Below are positions 58,558 through 64,000 of a DNA stretch of 64,000 bases, piece after piece. Position 1 is the first letter of the stretch. The number at the start of each line of letters is the position of its first letter. Source of the stretch: MFD01213-c1 sp963704405 (GTDB lineage Bacteria; Planctomycetota; Phycisphaerae; Tepidisphaerales; Tepidisphaeraceae). The stretch spans positions 3,100,001 through 3,164,000 of the forward strand of contig OY969903.1 of assembly GCA_963704405.1 (NCBI GenBank), in the 5' to 3' direction. The translations under genes and the position numbers were made by a program. The notes under the pieces were generated by a model. That model ran no database searches. It worked only from the letters and a program-made list of their open reading frames with translations, and was not told the DNA's origin.

Positions 58558-59169
58558 TCAGCGCCCGCGGAATTCGTCGTGGCGTTCTTTGATGGGGACC
58601 AGCACCTTCAGGATATCACTCAGCACCCGAATCTGGGACATAGTGGCGTCAACTTGCTCGATTTTGTCCGGCGAATAAAAATCCAGCACGGGGCGCGTTT
58701 TGTTTTCGTATTCCATCAGACGCTGGTGGATCACTTCATCGTTGGCATCATCAAACCGATTCTCCTTGAGCGCCCGGCGGCGCAGCCGCTCGACCATCTT
58801 GCTCAGGTCGGCGCACCTGAGATAAATCACCTTCTGCACATCAATCACATCATCCAGCAGCTTGGCCTGGGCGAGGCTGCGGGGGATTCCATCGAGTACG
58901 AGAATTTCGTTCTCCGGGTGGAAGACATTGATCATCTCCATGCCCTGCACATATTGCTTCCAAAGCTTGATGGTGAACTCATCCGGAACCAGTTGGCCGC
59001 GGCTGGAATATTCCCAGAAAATCCGCCCCATCTCGCTATTGAGATCCAGCGAACGAAAAATATCCCCGGTGGCGTTATGGAAGAACCCCGGAATTGATCC
59101 CAGGATCTTGCCCTGCGTGCCTTTGCCGCTGCCTGGCGCACCGAACAGGAGAATGGATTTATACCGCAT
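58558..59169 (-). CDS. Adenylate kinase-like nucleoside monophosphate kinase, short LID
   Basis: 203 residues from ATG 59169 (frame open to 59205). P-loop 'GAPGSGKGTQ' at about 9-18, NMP-binding 'ATGDIFR' (STGDMLR in classical enzymes), and 'LDGIPRSLAQAKLLD' (usually DGFPRT). The LID is short: 'RRRALKENRFDDANDEVIHQRL' (in two parts), without the zinc cysteines of long-type adenylate kinases. These substitutions suggest a divergent member, possibly with altered nucleotide preference. It should interconvert AMP and ATP to ADP in the cytoplasm. It lies convergent with efp. Confidence 0.85.
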   Translation of the reverse strand: MRYKSILLFGAPGSGKGTQGKILGSIPGFFHNATGDIFRSLDLNSEMGRIFWEYSSRGQLVPDEFTIKLWKQYVQGMEMINVFHPENEILVLDGIPRSLAQAKLLDDVIDVQKVIYLRCADLSKMVERLRRRALKENRFDDANDEVIHQRLMEYENKTRPVLDFYSPDKIEQVDATMSQIRVLSDILKVLVPIKERHDEFRGR

Positions 59170-59304
59170 GGGCAAAAGCTTAATCGATAGACAGCATCGC
59201 TCCAAAAGCGCAGCGATTGATCAAATACAAGGCGATGTTTTTACCATTCAAACGAAAGATCAACGCCCACACCACCGGCAATCCCGGCACAGCTTAACAC
59301 CACA

Positions 59305-61304
<2,000 letters not shown>

Positions 61305-61440
61305 CTGGGATGAACCTCCATTGCAAGTTGATGCCGCCGGAGAGTATACCGGCACAAGGGGCAATTTCGACCGCTTCATGCTCGGTCGCCATGCCGGCGT
61401 TATTTATGCAGTCATTAACCTAAATGGCAAGGAGATAACT

Positions 61441-62082
61441 ATGTCAGTCAAAGTGCAAGTGATTTTTTACAGCCTGTATGGTCACATCTGGAAGATGGCC
61501 GAGGCCGTCGCCGAAGGGGCTCGCGGCATCAGCGGGGCCGAAGTGACCGTCTCCCAGGTTGCCGAAACGCTCTCCAGCGATGTGCTTCAGAAAATGCACG
61601 CGGTTGAAGCCAAGAAGGCGTTTGCCCATATCCCGCTGGCGAAAGTCGATCAACTGGCGGACGCCGACGCCGTTATTCTGGGCCTCCCAACGCGTTTCGG
61701 CAGCACCATCTCACAAATGCAGGCGTTTCTGGATCAGACCGGCCAGCTCTGGGCGAAGGGCGCCCTGATCGGAAAGATCGGCAGCGTCTTCACATCCACC
61801 GGCACCCAGCACGGTGGTCAGGAAACCACGATCCTCGGCGCAAGTACTTTTTTCTTTCATCAGGGAATGCCTATCGTCGGCTGCCCTTATTCCTGCCAGG
61901 AACTCCTGAATATGAATGAGATCACGGGCGGATCGCCCTATGGCGCGGGAACGCTGGCCGGTTCTAAAGGCGATCGGCAACCTACCGAAAATGAACTGAA
62001 GATTGCCCGGTTCCAGGGCAGGCATGTCGCGGACCTGGCGATGAAGTTGAAAGTGGGAACCGCGGCCCTGGCAGGGAAATGA
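61441..62082 (+). CDS. wrbA: NAD(P)H:quinone oxidoreductase, WrbA type
   Basis: 213 residues. ATG 61441 follows an AAGGAGA ribosome site; the frame extends upstream but without one. Flavodoxin-like fold: 'VIFYSLYGHIWKMAEAVAEGA' binds the FMN phosphate, 'LGLPTRFGSTISQMQAFLDQTGQLW' and 'STGTQHGGQETTIL' are the diagnostic WrbA blocks. 'GSPYGAGTLAGSKGDRQPTENELK' near the C-terminus completes the family pattern. Two-electron quinone reduction protects against oxidative stress. It is divergent from acs, sharing a short promoter region of about 135 bases. Confidence 0.95.
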   Translation: MSVKVQVIFYSLYGHIWKMAEAVAEGARGISGAEVTVSQVAETLSSDVLQKMHAVEAKKAFAHIPLAKVDQLADADAVILGLPTRFGSTISQMQAFLDQTGQLWAKGALIGKIGSVFTSTGTQHGGQETTILGASTFFFHQGMPIVGCPYSCQELLNMNEITGGSPYGAGTLAGSKGDRQPTENELKIARFQGRHVADLAMKLKVGTAALAGK

Positions 62083-62220
62083 GAAATAGCAACTGATGCA
62101 GCCCAATGGACCGTTGTTTGCCGCGATGGCCGATGGCACGGGCCGCAGGCCGCGTGTAACGTTGATGGATGTTGGGGGCGGTTCCATCGCATCAAACTAA
62201 AACATTGATGGCCTTCGATC

Positions 62221-63120
62221 GTGATTAACCCATCCGTCCTTATCTTCGCCAACCCCATCGCCGGCCGGGGGCGCGGCAAGATTGTCGCTCGCCGGTTGGA
62301 ACAGCATCTGCTTTCCGCCGGGTATACCGTTCAAACAATCCTCGAAAAACCTGCCAACGCCAAACTATCCACCGCAAGTTCCTCAGCAATCGCCGCCATC
62401 GCGATCGGTGGTGACGGCACTCTTCGCGGCGTCGTCGAGTTTCTCTGTGCTGACGGCGCCGAACCCCCGCCGCTGCTTCCGGTTCCGATGGGCACTGCAA
62501 ACCTGATGGGCCGGCACCTGGGTGTGCGGTGGTCATCCCGGAATCTCGGGCCGGCGATCCTTGAGACGTTGCGCCGCCGCCAGATCGTCCGGCTGGATGC
62601 GGCTCGCGCCAATGGCAGGATTTTTCTGCTGATGGCGGGCATCGGCATTGACGCTCAGGTCGTTCATCTTCTCGATCACATGCGCCGCGGGCCGATCGCC
62701 TTCACCAGCTATGTGTTGCCGGCGGCGCTGACGCTGGCGAATTATCAATTCCCGCCGATCAGCGTCACTATTGACGGGCGGGCGGTGACGAAAAATATTC
62801 CCGCCGTCGCGTTCATCGGCAACGTGAAGGAATACGGCGCCGGGTTTCCGATCCTCACCCGGGCCCGGCCTGATGATGGGCTGCTCGACATCTGCGTCAT
62901 ACCGTGCGACGATCGCCGCCAACTGCTGGAAATTCTGATGCTGATCGCGACAGGCGAGCACCCGCTGCGCGAAGGGGTGGTTTATGTGCAGGGCAAGTCC
63001 GTCCTGGTTGAGGCAAAAAAATCTGTCCCCGTTCAGGTGGATGGCGACTCGGCAGGACATACACCGCTGCAGATCGATCTGCTATCGACGCGCATTCCGT
63101 TTCTGATTCCTGCGCGATAA
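62221..63120 (+). CDS. Diacylglycerol kinase-family lipid kinase (YegS/BmrU-like)
   Basis: 299 residues with a GTG start. 'FANPIAGRGRGKIVARRLEQHL' at the N-terminus and 'AIGGDGTLRGVVEFL', the GGDGT nucleotide-binding motif, define the family. 'PMGTANLMGRHLG' corresponds to the conserved PxGTxND-type block. The C-terminal beta-sandwich contains 'DDGLLDICVIP' and 'VQVDGDSAGHTPL'. Such kinases phosphorylate diacylglycerol or other lipids. The gene is in the same direction as wrbA and kdsA but with its own small gaps (138 and 52 bases). Confidence 0.9.
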   Translation: MINPSVLIFANPIAGRGRGKIVARRLEQHLLSAGYTVQTILEKPANAKLSTASSSAIAAIAIGGDGTLRGVVEFLCADGAEPPPLLPVPMGTANLMGRHLGVRWSSRNLGPAILETLRRRQIVRLDAARANGRIFLLMAGIGIDAQVVHLLDHMRRGPIAFTSYVLPAALTLANYQFPPISVTIDGRAVTKNIPAVAFIGNVKEYGAGFPILTRARPDDGLLDICVIPCDDRRQLLEILMLIATGEHPLREGVVYVQGKSVLVEAKKSVPVQVDGDSAGHTPLQIDLLSTRIPFLIPAR

Positions 63121-63172
63121 CCGCCCCGCCGCTTTGACAAGCGTTATCTCCTGCGGGACAACTGATCGTCCC

Positions 63173-63973
63173 ATGAACGACCTAAACCTCACCCGTTCGC
63201 CATTGTTTGTCATCGCCGGCCCTTGCGTGATTGAGTCGGCGGAACTTTGCCTGCAGATCGCAACGCGCGTCAAGGCGATCTGTGACAAGCTCGGCCTGGT
63301 CTACGTTTTCAAAGCCAGCTTCGATAAAGCCAACCGCAGCAGCAACAGCAGCTTTCGCGGGCCGGGGATTGAAGACGGCCTGGTGGTTCTTTCGCGCATC
63401 AAAAAAGACCTCGGAATCCCCGTCCTGACGGACATCCATGAAACGTCGCAGGCGGCAGAGGCCGCGGCTGTCTGCGATATTCTTCAGATCCCGGCCTTCC
63501 TTGCCCGCCAAACCGATCTGCTGCTCGCCTGCGGACGAACCGGCAAGACGATCAACGTGAAGAAGGGACAATTCATGGCGCCGCAGGAAATGGCGATGGC
63601 GATCGACAAGATCAAATCGACCGGGAATGAAAAAATCCTCCTGACGGAACGCGGCACCTTCTTCGGCTACAACCGGCTGGTGAACGATTTCACCGGGCTG
63701 GCGATCATGAAGGCGATGAATGTGCCTGTCATTTTCGATGTGACGCACAGCACCCAGCAACCCGCCGGCCTCGGCAACCAGAGCGGCGGAAACCCCCAAT
63801 ATTCACCATTACTCGCCAGGGCCGCCGCCGCCGCCGGTGTTGATGGATTATTTCTGGAATGCCATCCCGATCCAAAATCCGCCAAAAGCGACGCCGCCAC
63901 AATGTTGCATATCGATCAGGTTGAGCCGCTCCTCACACAGTGCAGGGACGTTGCAATGGTGCTAAGGCGCTGA
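63173..63973 (+). CDS. kdsA: 3-deoxy-8-phosphooctulonate synthase (KDO-8-P synthase)
   Basis: 266 residues from ATG 63173. Family blocks: 'FVIAGPCVIESAEL', 'FKASFDKANRSS', 'VLTDIHE', 'IPAFLARQTDLL', 'KKGQFMAP', 'ERGTFFGYNRLV', 'FDVTHSTQ' and 'LFLECHPDP'. The first motif, and the acidic/basic pairs in these blocks, bind phosphoenolpyruvate and arabinose-5-phosphate. The Asn typical of metal-independent enzymes (NVKKGQF) is present where metal-dependent ones have Cys (residue in the 'CVKKGQF' position). It makes the core sugar acid of lipopolysaccharide in the cytoplasm, so an LPS-bearing outer membrane is likely. Its last base overlaps a possible ATG of the next gene. Confidence 0.96.
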   Translation: MNDLNLTRSPLFVIAGPCVIESAELCLQIATRVKAICDKLGLVYVFKASFDKANRSSNSSFRGPGIEDGLVVLSRIKKDLGIPVLTDIHETSQAAEAAAVCDILQIPAFLARQTDLLLACGRTGKTINVKKGQFMAPQEMAMAIDKIKSTGNEKILLTERGTFFGYNRLVNDFTGLAIMKAMNVPVIFDVTHSTQQPAGLGNQSGGNPQYSPLLARAAAAAGVDGLFLECHPDPKSAKSDAATMLHIDQVEPLLTQCRDVAMVLRR

Positions 63974-64000
63974 TGATCTTCGCGGCACTGGCGTCTCGCC
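63973..64000 (+). CDS. Possible start of next gene, cut by window end
   Basis: An ATG at 63973 overlaps the kdsA stop (TGATG) and opens a frame to the window edge, giving only nine residues. The overlap is typical of coupled genes, but nothing can be said about the product. Confidence 0.3.

Overview
The window looks like chromosomal DNA of a Gram-negative, fairly GC-rich bacterium, most likely a planctomycete (Phycisphaerae-like). This is inferred from gene content and protein style and is not proven: a KDO pathway gene (kdsA) and an O-antigen/polysaccharide ABC exporter imply an outer membrane, and several large proteins of unknown function sit beside DUF4202, HDOD, NtrC-type and GTP-dependent PEP carboxykinase genes. 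I see no rRNA, tRNA, CRISPR array or prophage. One IS4-like insertion sequence is present.

Layout. 1-7.5 kb: the end of an ABC-2 type permease coupled to a membrane protein, a Tat-exported metallophosphoesterase, a PAS/GAF/receiver signalling protein and a membrane protein with helical repeats. 7.7-12 kb (minus strand): an ATPase, binding protein and double permease of a ferric-iron-type ABC importer. 12.1-14.6 kb: a GntR/YtrA regulator with its own ABC exporter. 14.7-26 kb: a surface-polysaccharide island with a sugar transferase, Wzm/Wzt export pair, three GT4-type and four GT2-type glycosyltransferases; the GT2 enzymes share an unusual C-terminal tail. 26-33.5 kb: AlkA-type DNA glycosylase, a large nitrite/sulfite reductase with an unknown partner and a DUF4202 protein, YggS, and two small membrane-protein genes. 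33.5-40 kb: cytoplasmic alpha-amylase, MFS exporter, PEP carboxykinase, patatin-like lipoprotein. 40.2-41.7 kb: the IS element with 43-bp inverted repeats. 42-48.8 kb: hemL, a HEAT-repeat exported protein and its coupled partner, a glycine-rich RRM protein, a FAD oxidoreductase and a tiny zinc-ribbon protein. 49-53.3 kb: a divergent NtrC-type regulator/histidine kinase pair and an HDOD protein. 53.6-64 kb: cstA, a parvulin isomerase, efp, an adenylate kinase, acs, wrbA, a lipid kinase and kdsA.

The most striking property of the window is that ten genes, including acs, hemL and GTP-PEP carboxykinase, are interrupted by short frameshifts (about 14 sites). Nearly all are loss of one base from a short G or C run, or loss of one unit from a CG or AG dinucleotide repeat, and each reading frame is restored to normal family length by that single correction. 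This pattern fits residual long-read sequencing error much better than gene decay. I therefore annotate each as one gene and give the break points.

Functional themes: polysaccharide synthesis and export, acetate/pyruvate and gluconeogenic carbon handling (acs, cstA, PEP carboxykinase), sulfur or nitrogen assimilation, and envelope-stress-like sensing by a kinase with a haem-type CxxCH motif.
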